Source: Forficula auricularia (Eukaryota; Arthropoda; Insecta; Dermaptera; Forficulidae). Taken from it: DNA of 64,000 nt. The stretch covers positions 1,306,233 to 1,370,232 of the forward strand of contig JALMQS010000841.1 in assembly GCA_024734495.1 (NCBI GenBank), read 5' to 3'. Every line of letters begins with the position of its first letter. Within the stretch, counting starts at the first letter, position 1. Made by a program: the position numbers and the translations under genes. This document shows positions 54,736-64,000 of this stretch, piece by piece. A model generated the notes under the pieces. That model saw only the letters and a program-made list of their open reading frames with translations. It searched no databases and was not told the DNA's origin.

Positions 54736-55780
54736 AAAAATTATATTAAAATCACACATAATTGATATTTTTTTTACTTTTCATCCTTTCTAGCCATCAG
54801 TCAATTTACGATACTATTATATTTTAAAATTTTGTCTTCTATCTAGGGATCAGATTTTAACACATAATTGATATTGAACACGAATAAATAATACAATAAA
54901 CTACTATTTTTCGTGTTCAATGAATAATTATAATTAATTATGTGTGATTTTAATAAAATTTCAACTCTTAATAAAATTAATTACAAAAATAAAAGCTACA
55001 ACAGCTTCATTTCCAAAGTTCAATTTATTTATTTTATTGGAAATTTTTGAAAAGAAAGGATGAGGAGAGAGGGGGAGAGATACCAATCGATTTGATTGGG
55101 GAATAATGGAATTGAAATAATTATCGGAAAAGAGTTTTTTTTATCTAATTAGATTTTTCCTCTTATTAAAAACAAGGACTAAAGATTAATAAGGACACTC
55201 GATGGTGGAGAAGCAATCTCCGAAATCGAAGCTAAAATACAAGGTATACATTAATTAATGTAAAATAATTGGTTTAATAAAATTTATAAAAAAAAAAAAA
55301 AAAAAAAAATTTTGAAAAGAATCCATATTTTTTAAATTTACAAATTACATGAAAGATAATTTTTTTAGCTATTATTTAATTCAATATCAGAAGAATCAAA
55401 AGAGATTAAAATTTATACAACATAAAATGGATTCATGTTTGTTATTTGAACGCTCTCAAATGCTCTAAAGTGTTTGAAATAGCAAACTCTCTTTTCTTTT
55501 CGTAGAGTATCTCTTCTAATTCTTTGGAATTGATTATATTGTGTTAAACTAGTAGGCCTAAAGTTAGAAATAAAGCAATACCTTTGGTAAGAAGTTTTAG
55601 AGTAAGCCTACCGTTATTCCTCTATTTGAAAGTGGTCAGCTTGTGTAACTAAATAAATCAATTATTCGACTAGTTTACTTAGGTGAACAGTTATTTACTG
55701 ATTCTAAATAAACGAGGTCTTTTTCTTTATATTTTCAAACAATTATAAAAATAGCTTTTCAGAAATGTATTCCTACAAAT
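54736..55780. other. AT-rich sequence with direct repeats and a poly-A run
   Basis: Segments near 54760-54960 repeat 54110-54310 (TTTACGATACTATTATATTT, AATTATGTGTGATTTTAATA). A run of 21 or so A lies at 55289-55309. No gene. Confidence 0.4.
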
Positions 55781-55785
55781 TGATA

Positions 55786-55975
55786 GAGTTTTTCTTTAGG
55801 AGACGGACTGGTATAAATATGCAATTGGATGTTGATGAAAGCAGTCCACGGTGGTTGTAAAAAAATAAGACTATAGAGGTTTTATTATTTTACATTTATT
55901 TGTTAAACCGACGTTTCGGAGATTTATTCTCTCCTTCTTCAGGGTAACAAAAAGTCAATGAAAGTAGTTCAAATC
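55786..55975 (-). mobile_element. Single-arm ribozyme retroelement copy
   Basis: Minus-strand unit with an intact hammerhead. Its 3' end (left side, TTTAGGAGACGGACTGGT) matches the shared 3' tail of the 14046/61778 family. No mirrored arm follows, and the right boundary near AGTCAATGAAAGTAG is approximate. Confidence 0.65.
55905..55947 (-). ncRNA. Hammerhead ribozyme motif, intact core
   Basis: Stem I ACC/GGT, CTGAAGA, stem II GGAGA...TCTCC, GAAAC, GTC. All core bases are present. Confidence 0.7.
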
Positions 55976-56680
55976 ATAATTCCTACAAATTTCACCCTAT
56001 GAATACTCTGTAATCCTTAGATATTACAGGGGTGTCCACAGGGGGGAAGCCAAGAAGCAAAGTGCGTCATTAAAATTTCCGCGGGGCTGGGGTTGAAAAT
56101 ATTTGCATTTTATTATTTTATGCTAAAAATAAAAGCAGTTTAGTCTTATAACTTCAACAAAAGGTAATAAAAAGCTTTTCTAATATCTCTACTATCTCAC
56201 AAAGCTGCCATTTTAAATCATGAGCGCTAAATGCCAATGGAGGATCTGGCATTGATTTGTAGAACAGTCTATACTATCTATCTATTTATTACTACTTGGT
56301 ATTTTAGTCCTCTGTCACCTATGATTAAATCAATTATAAATTTTGTCAAAGTCCTAGAGTTGTACAAAATTTTATTTAGTTCTCACAAGCAGAGATTAGT
56401 TGAGGTAGAGAGAGGTCCTACCATTCTTGTTAAGGTTTTGATCAGGTTTCCTTAACAAATGGCGAGATGGCTAATGCGTCGTTTGCTCCTGATATCGGGT
56501 TTTTACACAGAATTTTTAAATTACTTTTTGTCTTATGATGGAAATTTATGGTCATGTTATTTGTTAATGAGCATCCATTTCTATTTTTTTTTCTTTTTTT
56601 TGTATTTGTTTATTATTTGTTAAATTTTTGTAGTTAATTTGTATTGATGTTTATTAATGTATTGTAGCTAGATTGTATTG
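55976..56680. other. Unassigned sequence
   Basis: The 74-codon plus frame at 56231-56455 matches no family known to me. Nothing else recognised. Confidence 0.35.
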
Positions 56681-56684
56681 ATGT

Positions 56685-56765
56685 TTATAGGACCTAGCCA
56701 CCGAGGACTTGTGCCTCTAAGCAGGTCGAGGAATATAGATTTATTTATTTATATTTATTTTGAAT
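56685..56765 (+). mobile_element. Probable retrotransposon 3' end
   Basis: GGACCTAGCCACCGAGGACT, then GTGCCTCTAAGCAGGTCGAG followed by (TTTAT)n. I recall insect non-LTR elements ending with 'tgcctctaagcaggccga' plus a TTTAT tail. The upstream extent was not resolved. Confidence 0.45.
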
Positions 56766-57004
56766 TTATATATTTTAGCTTGTAAAATGAATCGCTTTAG
56801 ATTTATTTGGATAATATTTATACTATAATGTATATTTCAACTTAAATGAGATCAAATTTCCATTTACTTACAAGTACTTCTGAAAATTCTTTATTTTTTA
56901 CTTTTGAGAATTTGAGATGATATGTTCGTACTTGTTTACCCCGGAATTCTATCTTAGCTATCAAATTGGTGGCCTATTTCTATTTATTTGTTTTTTATTT
57001 TCTG

Positions 57005-57180
57005 GATTCCGTAATGCCGTACGTGCCATGAGTGGTCGGTCGTCTTGCAGAAATCAGGCCTCACGTTGCTAGGCTACTAAAAGCTCGTGGCGAATAAATA
57101 TGCATGGGCTCAGGAAGAGAGGGACAAGAAAAGAAGGACGAACGATCCCGGCAAATTTATTCAATCATTGGAAAACACGG
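57005..57180. other. Higher-complexity block, possible conserved non-coding element
   Basis: GTAATGCCGTACGTGCCATG, GGTCGGTCGTCTTGCAG and GCGAATAAATATGCATGGGC contrast with the AT-rich surroundings. No frame is convincing. It could be a regulatory element, an unknown RNA, or an exon not recognised here. Confidence 0.3.
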
Positions 57181-57242
57181 ATTTGGATTTAATTTCGAAC
57201 CCAAGTCATCATTAATCCCAAATGGACAAGGTTTTTAAGGTA

Positions 57243-58250
57243 GTTAGTTGTTTCACCATATGGGTTTTCATAAAATTTTTTTGAAATTTAGACAGATTAT
57301 TATTTAAATACTTCTGCATCGAATGGTGGCAAAACAAAATTTATGAACAATTTAGTTCTGGAAATATTAAATTCCAAAGATAGAGTTTTTTATAATGATA
57401 TTGATACAAGAAGATGTTGCACCAAGAAGGTACAACCTCTGAAGTCCGTGGTGGACCCTTGTAAAGTGAAGATAAGGGGAGATTTAGGGATTGGATAGCA
57501 GTCGAAGGTATCTGTGGATGCTGGTCTTGAAAGATTGAAGGTTATAAGTAGCTGGAAAGACGGTCGGGGGAAGAGAGTTCCAGTCTCTAGATGTCATAGG
57601 GATAAATGAATTGGCGGATGCGTTTGTTCGATTAGTATCTAGTTTAAGCGCGTAGGGGTGTTGAATTTTAGTTTTTCAGGCTCTTATACATTGCACTATA
57701 CTGAATATCGGAAAGTTTACATACATATTTAATTATAATTAAGAAACTCTTCTTACCATTGTTATAAAAAACTAAACCAACATTAAACAATAACTAATGC
57801 ATTTTTTAAGAAAATTTTAATTCATAATTAAAACACAGTTTGTGAGATAATAATGAACAAATAATGAAAAATGTATAATGAAAAATTTACACTAAAAACA
57901 AGCTGGCAAAAACGCATATATTTAACCTAAAAAGTGGATTAACTTTAGTACTTTTTTGAAGTTTTTTCGCTTCAGCCATTGTCGCAATAGCTTTTAATCG
58001 TTTATTAAGAACTTTTTGTTTAATAAATCTCCCTTTATAATGTACTTAATCTGAAATTTCTATGATAAAATATATACAAGCTCGGACAGTGTTGCCAGAT
58101 TTATCAAAGGAGCACGGGATTGCCTAGAAGTGGTTCATAAACAGCAAAAAGTTTTGGTCTTATGAATTATGAATCTTTATTATCTGTTCTATATACTCTA
58201 GCATTAACTTTTTGCTAGTATTGTCGCGAAACAACTACCTTAAGATTAAT
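57243..58250 (-). repeat. Dispersed repeat, copy 2, split by an insertion
   Basis: 57243-57388 and 57665-58245 together match 51650-52400. The break carries about 275 bp of the 13.7-kb-type repeat (GTGGACCCTTGTAAAG..., AGAGTTCCAGTC). A short duplication AGTTTTT at both junctions suggests target duplication. Confidence 0.75.
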
Positions 58251-58983
58251 TCAACATTTTTTTATTCTTTAACATTATTTGAGTTGTTAAATGAAATGAA
58301 AAAAATGAACAACGTCAAGGTTGAATTATTAATTCCGCATGATTTATCTAATTATATCTTTCAATTTATAAAAAAAAAAAAGATTATTGATTCATTGCAC
58401 ATACCTTGATAAGAGATTATTAAGCATTCGACCGGAAAAGAGGTAATATTTAATTCACCTTGAGTCAGATAAAAAGCTTCTTTTTTTCTTCTAAAAATCA
58501 ATTTCTTAGTAAACTTTCCCATTAGTGAAAAAAAGAATAGAGAATAGAAAACACTAGAAAGTCTATTATTTTTTTAAGATGAGGACTCAAATGATATCAA
58601 TTTTAGATAAGCCAGAAAAAAACGAATGAAAGAGCCGTTTTGGGGAATCAATTAAATTCTAAACAACGGCCTAGTACCAGTGGGAATTACCCAAGTTTTC
58701 GTAGTTTTTTTTCATCTGACATCTAAACTAATTATTTTATAACAAGCGAAATAATTTTCCATTGAACTAATTTAATTGATTTCATATGGACTATGAAATT
58801 AGGAGAAATATTAAGCTAGCGATTTATCATGACGCAGCTGAAAAAAAAAATTATATTACAAAAACATATTTAATGTGCCTTTAAACACCTATTCAATGGA
58901 AACCCCCACTCAATAAACAGAGGGATTTTAATTCCAATAATATCAATATGACTTTCACTTTTGTAATATTAAATATTTTTAAA
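58251..58983. other. AT-rich sequence without recognised genes
   Basis: The 65-codon plus frame at 58212-58409 begins inside the dispersed repeat and shows no domain. Confidence 0.35.
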
Positions 58984-59882
58984 ATAGAAAGAATTTATTG
59001 ATTAGTTTTTTGAGAATTTTTTTATATAACTATATATAACCAAACTTCTTGAGGATACAAATTCTCATTTAAATAGGTGTTGGTTTTATAAGTAACACGT
59101 TCAAAAGAAAATTTTATGAATCAATCTTTATAAGAAAGAACTTAACTGAAACTGTGAATTTTAAGGTAGACATGGGAAATAATAGTAAATATTACTCGGG
59201 AATTTTAAAGAAAATTAAAATTTAAACTCATTTAGATAATTGAAATATGTTTGGGGGGATTTGGTGTGTTGAGTTGGCAATAAGTTCAGTTGTCAAATAG
59301 GATTTGAATCTAACGGTCAGAGATGTATGAAAGAGCCTTTAACCTTAAAGTAGACACGGAAAATAATAGTAAATATTACTCTGAAATTTTAAATAAAATT
59401 AAAAATCATTTAGTTAATTTAAATATGTTTCGGGGATTTGTTGTGTTGAGTTGGCAATAAGTTCAGTTGTCAAATAGAATTTGAATCTAACAAACGGTCA
59501 GAGATTTATGAGTCTTTAACCTTGAAACTTTATACACAAATAATTGTTAAACAAAAGAATAATGTTACATACTCTAATAATTTTGATGTGAGGGAATTTT
59601 TTCCCATCTTTAGATTGTTCCAAGGAATGTCATTTTGTTGTTATTTTTAAGTTGTTGTTGTGTGGAGAAATTGTCATTGTAGAAAAATTATGTAATGATT
59701 GAAATGTTTTAGGATGATAATGACATACTTGAAAATGTCGAAACGTTCCTGGTAACAATAACATAAAATAAAGAAAATTAATTGATAAAAATGTGTTTTT
59801 TGTCATAAAAGAATAAAACCAACACCTATTTAAATGAGAATTTGTATCCTCAAGAAGTTTGGTTATATATAGAAAGAATTTA
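58984..59882 (+). mobile_element. Ribozyme-type element, partial inverted arm, 14-bp TSD
   Basis: ATAGAAAGAATTTA at 58984-58997 and 59869-59882. A left-only tail (TTGATTAGTTTTTTGAG...), then a 60-bp inverted 3' end (TATATAACCAAACTTCTTGA...TTGGTTTTAT), mirrored at 59811-59868. Inside, a 178-bp unit is tandemly duplicated (about 59165-59340 and 59341-59520; TTGAGTTGGCAATAAGTTCA). The hammerhead-like motif is near the right end. Confidence 0.8.
59711..59750 (+). ncRNA. Degenerate hammerhead-like motif
   Basis: Stem I AGG/CCT, ATGATAA in place of CTGATGA, stem II GACAT-ACTTGAAA-ATGTC, GAAAC, GTT. Stems pair well; two core changes. Confidence 0.45.
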
Positions 59883-60375
59883 ATTTTTTAGGACAAATTC
59901 TCGGATTTTAGTAGAAAAGATGCTCAAATCTTTTGATTTATGTTTTAAATATTTTTTTCCATGTACATTTATTTACTTAGCGTATGGTTTTTCACATAAT
60001 TGTACATACATCATATATATACATCAGCAATTAGAAAGACAATCACATAGGTCAAGGGAAAGATAAAAAAAATTGAATATTTATAAAAGTAAAAATAAAG
60101 TATAGAGTAAAAAGCAGGCATCTAGTTCTAAATGATTAGGTTAAAATAGCTATTTGTACATTTGTACATACGATAGCTTTTATAGTTTTTCTAAAAAAAT
60201 AGCTGGCGTTTTGTGGTCTGCAAAGCTGAAAAGAAGCTCCAAAAGCCATTGACTTGTGTGTAGAAATAACGTAAAAAGGTAAATTTTACTCAAATGAAAT
60301 TTAAATCTTAAGTTATTTTTCAGCTCAATATATCACAGCCAATTTTAAGTTAATATCTCCAGATGTAGCTCTTTC
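59883..60375. other. AT-rich sequence without recognised genes
   Basis: Nothing recognised. Confidence 0.35.
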
Positions 60376-60489
60376 CAAGGTAGCAAAATGTTTCAAACTA
60401 TATAGTAACTATATAGTGCCTATATAGATTTAAAATCTATATAGGCACTATGTAGTTACTCTATAGTTTGAAACATTGTGCTACTAGGG
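60376..60489. repeat. Foldback, 114 bp
   Basis: GTAGCAAAATGTTTCAAACT and TAGTAACTATATAGTGCC are mirrored around the centre GATTTAAAATC. No ribozyme core. Confidence 0.8.
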
Positions 60490-60649
60490 TTACTTCTGGT
60501 GTTTTTAAGTTTTCGAAAAATTGTCTAAGCAAAATATATAAATTTACAAGATTGGATATTGAGAATATTTTAAATTTATTTTCAAGGAATTTTATGAAGA
60601 TGCTTTATTTATTATTATAATTTTTTGATTTTCTTCAACAAAACAACAC

Positions 60650-61005
60650 AGGAACCTTTTGCAAAAAGAAATCGGTCCACGTGGCAAAAAGTTCTCGCTG
60701 AACATAGATAAAATAAATAAATATTTAGGTACCTTGACTATATTGGAGCTATACTGATCCAAACGGAGAAAGAATCATTAAAATCGGTTCATAAACTAAG
60801 AAGTTATGCATGAACAAACATAACAAAAAAGGTCCAATACCAATGAAATTTATAGTTTTACCAATCGGAAACTAGACTGAATCCAAAGCAAAAAAAATCA
60901 TCAAAATCGGAACACGATTGGTGAAGAAATCAGGTAACATAGACACACAAAAAAATGCAGTCGAATTGAGAACCTTCTCTTTTTTTGAATTCGGTTAAAA
61001 AAGGC
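60650..61005. mobile_element. 'ACCGACTTC' dispersed repeat, reversed copy
   Basis: Reverse complement of the blocks at 43147 and 52858: AATCATTAAAATCGGTTCAT, CCAATCGGAAACTAGACTGA, then CAGTCGAATTGAGAACCTTC to GAATTCGGTTAAAAA. Confidence 0.6.
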
Positions 61006-61765
61006 TGCAGGTTTGACAATGAATGTATCCTAAGATATTGGTATCAATTGGGTTAAAAATAAAAATAACTTTTCTTTTAATTTAATTAACTTTGATGATT
61101 GTTTTTAATTAATTTTAATTTATTTATTTTAATTGTGGTTTGTTATTAATGCAGGCTATAAAATAATTTTGTTTGAGTAGTACCTCGATTTTTTTGCGAT
61201 TTATCTACACATGAGGCATTGTGAATATTAAAATCATGTGCCTTTTATATATACTAGTATTTCAACAATATAGGTCAAAAATTCTAGGAGATATGAAGCT
61301 GTGATAGTAGAACGGACATGACGAATTATATGGGCTTCTAGTTAGTATAGAATCCTAAAATTGGAATGATGCAAATTTGGAGAAATCTTTTATTCTTTTA
61401 TTTAACATAGGGTTAAAAGATATTAATCTTAGATAGGCGAATGAAAATGAATGAAAGAGGCGTTTAGAGGAATCTACTTTACTATAAAAATAAAGTACAT
61501 AAAGAGATTTACAGGAGATTAGGAATGTGAAGAGGTCAAAGATTAGATCCTTTTGCACTGGTCCCAGTTGAAAGACTAGTTAACAATGGTATTCTGATTA
61601 AGGAAGAAGGACGAACTTTTGAAAACGCCGAGAATTAATTGAAATTTCTTTAAATTATTTATACAAGATGTGTCTAGAACTTCACCCTCAAAAAACAATT
61701 CACCAAATAATTTAGATTAATTGGGCTTTTATGAGAAAAAAAAACTAAAATATACAGACAGAAAG
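61006..61765. other. AT-rich sequence without recognised genes
   Basis: The 67-codon minus frame at 61355-61558 has no family signature. Confidence 0.35.
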
Positions 61766-61905
61766 ACATTTTATAATGCAACGAAATTTTCTCTGGAGAA
61801 ACGGACTGGTGGAAATTTTAATTGAATGTAATGGAAGGCAGCCCAGAGGTAGTGAGAAAAGAAAAAATTAACACATATCAAATAAGGTGGTTCCTCCTTT
61901 CCTTT

Positions 61906-61948
61906 CAAAGCGACGTTTCGGAGGAATTTTCCCTCCTTCTTCAGGGTT
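61906..61948 (-). ncRNA. Hammerhead ribozyme motif, intact core, mismatched stem I
   Basis: CTGAAGA, stem II GGAGG...CCTCC, GAAAC, GTC, all intact. Stem I AAACC/GCTTT has one mismatch. Confidence 0.65.
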
Positions 61949-62160
61949 TCAAAGGGTCAATGAATGAAACAAATAAAATGTTTCCTTCTCCTCTCCACAG
62001 CAGTGTTTATAACTTTCTTCTTTTTTAACAAAGGCATAGAAAAACAATTTTTTTTCCTCCTTTTCTTAATTAATGCCTTTGTTAAAAAAGAAGAAAGTTT
62101 TAAAAACTGCTGTGGAGAGAAGAAGGAAACATTTTATTTGTTTCATTCATTGACCCTTTG

Positions 62161-62200
62161 AAACCCTGAAGGAGGGAAAAATCCTCCGAAACGTCGGTTT
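62161..62200 (+). ncRNA. Broken hammerhead motif
   Basis: Stem I AAACC/GGTTT and GAAAC-GTC are intact, but a 3-nt deletion turns CTGAAGAAGG into CTGAAGG, destroying the A of the first box and shortening stem II. Confidence 0.5.
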
Positions 62201-62315
62201 GAAAGGAAAGGAGGAAGGATTCCAATAAATTACACCTTATTTGATATGTGTTAATTTTCTCCCTCCTCACCACCTTTGGGCTGCCTTCCATTACATTCAA
62301 TTAACATTTTATAAT

Positions 62316-62874
62316 ATATTTATTGTTATCAAAAGTGAAATCACCTAAATGCCAAGCCCTGAATGAAATCGTCAATTTGATGTTATTAATTACAAGAATG
62401 TCCTGATGACATTTGAATTTTCTTGTCCTTTTTATTAAGGGTGTGTCATTTACAAAATTAATGTAAAGTTAGATAATGCCAAAAAATTATAATTAAATAC
62501 ACGTGTTGAAGCAAAGTTTGTTTAATCTAATTGAAAACATAATTAAGTTAGAAACATCCTCTGCAAACCTGTGAAATGAAAACTTTGAGAACAATTCTCG
62601 ATTAAGAAACAAGAGAGCTCGAAATAACTATTTAAAAGAGCAGGGTGAAATCCAAGACATTCTTAAATGGGCAAAATCTCGACAATTGGAATAGAAAATC
62701 TTTCGGGTATTTAGTCTTGAAGATAAAGATTTCACAAAATTCAATATTTTATTATAGAAATTAATGAAAAACAGTTATATTTTATCTTAGTAAATCAAAA
62801 ATCAATAATGAAAAAAATAGACAAATCAATTTATTCTATCGGCCAGAGCCTGCACAAGCTGAAAGAGTTTAAAT
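62316..62874. other. AT-rich sequence without recognised genes
   Basis: Nothing recognised. Confidence 0.35.
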
Positions 62875-63260
62875 CAGCATTTTCCAAACTATGGATCGCG
62901 AGGCCAATTTTGGTGGGTCGCGGGAAGGACAGCCAGTTGAATAAAAATATATGAAATTTGTCAGCTATATAAATTTTTAAGAAATAGGATTAAATTTTGG
63001 CAATCCCTGGGGGCTAAACTACAGGAGTAAAATATGTATAATTTAGCTATAATTAATGATATTTTAATTATGTAAAATAAATCAATAAAATTGGTGATAT
63101 CCTTTGATCAAATGGATTTGTAAAAAGGAGGATCGTTGAAATCGCAGTTGACATGAAAGAAGAGATTATTGCAATGCTTAAGGATAAATGTTATTCCAAT
63201 TTTTACTTTATCCTATGCGAAGCATGGCATCTACTGAAAACATGGAAGCATTGACTTAAA
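62875..63260 (+). mobile_element. hAT-like 5' end with transposase remnant
   Basis: CAGCATTTTCCAAACTATGG followed by ATCGCGAGG and GGTGGGTCGCGGG is of the hAT-terminus type. The transposase remnant lies 250 bp downstream. The right end was not found; a tandem repeat follows. Confidence 0.5.
63123..63254 (+). pseudogene. hAT-type (ZBED-like) transposase fragment
   Basis: A 43-codon open stretch reads KRRIVEIAVDMKEEIIAMLK and DKCYSNFYFILCEAWHLLKT, then a stop at 63252. The pattern 'RRI.eMa.Dike.li..lk...yfaLq.DEst' is the helix and beta strand leading into the first catalytic aspartate of hAT transposases of the ZBED5/SCAND3-like group. In this copy the expected DEST region reads CEAWH, so the catalytic residue is gone. 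The short length and stop show a dead fragment. Family by motif recall only. Confidence 0.45.
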
Positions 63261-63296
63261 ATCAAAAAGACTTGAGGTTGCCATTAATAGTCAAAA

Positions 63297-63612
63297 AATC
63301 AAAAATGAATAGCAATAAGGTTTCCTCTAGTTTTAGATAAGAATCGATTGTTATTTTTGATTTTAAGTCGATTCCTCCATGTCTTCAGCAATGGCTACCA
63401 ATAATAATCGAATCGTCAAAAATCCAATGTAGAATTGTTATCCTCAAGTATTAGATGAGAATCGATCACTATTTTTGAATTTAACTCGATTCCTCCATGT
63501 CTTCCGCAATGGTTACCAATGATAACCGAAACGTTTAAAATCCAATGTAGAATTGTTATTCCTTTAGTATTACATGAGAATCGATCACTATTTTTGAATT
63601 TAAGTCAACATG
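63297..63612. repeat. Tandem repeat, about 2.7 copies of 118 bp
   Basis: ATGAGAATCGATCACTATTT, GATTCCTCCATGTCTTC and AATGGTTACCAATGATAA recur three times, the last copy incomplete. Copies 2 and 3 are closer to each other than to copy 1. An inverted related piece (CATGGAAGCATTGACTTAAA) lies at 63241. Confidence 0.85.
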
Positions 63613-63864
63613 GCCTGCAAATAGCAAGTGGTATCTGATTTAATAATAAAGGAATAAAAATATCAATATTTCAAATGACTTTGGATAAAGTTTAACAACG
63701 ATCCGTTGCACTTTATTTTAAATGAGTTCATTAATTAGAAATAATAAAAGAATGAAAAATTGTCTACTTTTGCTACAAAAGATAAACGATTATATGAATC
63801 AAATCTAACAGTATTTTTCAATATGTGGAGAATCGATTTCAACATAGTTGTCTAATTTATATTA

Positions 63865-64000
63865 AACTAGCTGCAAGGCCCGCCTTCGGCGTCCCTCTTG
63901 CTAGCCAAGGGTCACGCCCCCTGGACCCCCAGCCCTCGAACCCCACCCTCACGACCCACCACACACCCCGAAACCCACCCAGCACCCCCCCCCCCCCCCC
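63865..64000. other. Abrupt GC-rich, C-rich window edge
   Basis: From CTAGCTGCAAGGCCCGCCTT onward the composition jumps from AT-rich to C-rich, ending in a long C run (about 63987-64000). CTAGCTGCAAGGCCCGCC resembles the start of a dispersed repeat I know from other arthropod sequences. The homopolymer may be an assembly artefact or a contig end. Confidence 0.5.

Larger units (their letters stand above)
61766..62315. mobile_element. 526-bp ribozyme palindrome with 12-bp TSD (sister of 14046)
   Basis: ACATTTTATAAT at 61766-61777 and 62304-62315. Same start (GCAACGAAATTTTCTCTGG), same arms and same end as the 14046-14611 element, about 90% alike by eye. Differences are small deletions in the left arm near 61888 and in the right ribozyme. 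Frames at 61822-62028, 61964-62161 and 62100-62300 are element sequence. Confidence 0.85.

Overview
This is a repeat-dominated stretch of an AT-rich animal nuclear genome, most likely an arthropod and probably an insect. The reasons are mariner, Tc1, pogo-like, hAT-like and PIF/Harbinger transposon remnants, a helix-turn-helix fragment of the arthropod DUF4817 type, tRNA-derived SINEs (one with a GATGATGAT tail), and a widespread 'ACCGACTTCAAAAA' repeat of a kind I know from insects. There is one convincing host gene, on the minus strand at 37952-38731: a 259-residue basic and serine-rich protein with two membrane segments, whose ORF is preceded by a splice acceptor. I could not name it. I see no CRISPR array, rRNA, free-standing tRNA or prokaryotic feature.

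Layout. 1-830 is a decayed satellite. 2.5-11.1 kb holds a ribozyme-type palindrome, a SINE, two back-to-back hAT-type MITEs, a three-level nest (palindrome in hAT-like element in palindrome), a mariner inverted dimer, a MITE, another ribozyme palindrome and a 20-bp minisatellite. 11.6-14.6 kb holds a duplicated segment with a minisatellite and a 566-bp palindromic element. 15.7-20.1 kb has nested palindromes, an element with long TIRs and a DUF4817-like remnant, and a pogo-like element. 21.4-27.1 kb has two more palindromes, a LINE fragment, and a Tc1 element with an apparent 57-bp intron sitting inside a palindrome. 29-36 kb has SINEs, a palindrome with the best ribozyme cores, a deleted Harbinger and a TTAA-flanked element. 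37-39 kb is the gene. 40-64 kb holds further SINEs, palindromes, a mariner, a hAT with a tandem duplication, an 'empty site' for a SINE, and a GC-rich, poly-C window edge.

The most interesting system is a family of about a dozen palindromic insertions. Nearly all carry one or two hammerhead-ribozyme-like motifs (CTGANGA, stem II, GAAA, short stem III, GTC or GTT or ATT). The motifs lie in divergent orientation, with RNA 5' ends at the palindrome centre and 3' ends outward. Several have clear 11-16 bp target-site duplications, and usually only one arm has the extra 3' tail. In one case (16152-16391) the palindrome centre falls at or within 4 nt of the predicted ribozyme cleavage site of a related single-arm copy (54455/54456). 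This fits self-primed (snap-back) reverse transcription of ribozyme-cleaved RNA. Hammerhead motifs are known from Penelope-like elements and retrozymes; the palindromic architecture and cleavage-site junction are what deserve checking. Nothing was computed: all alignments were made by eye.
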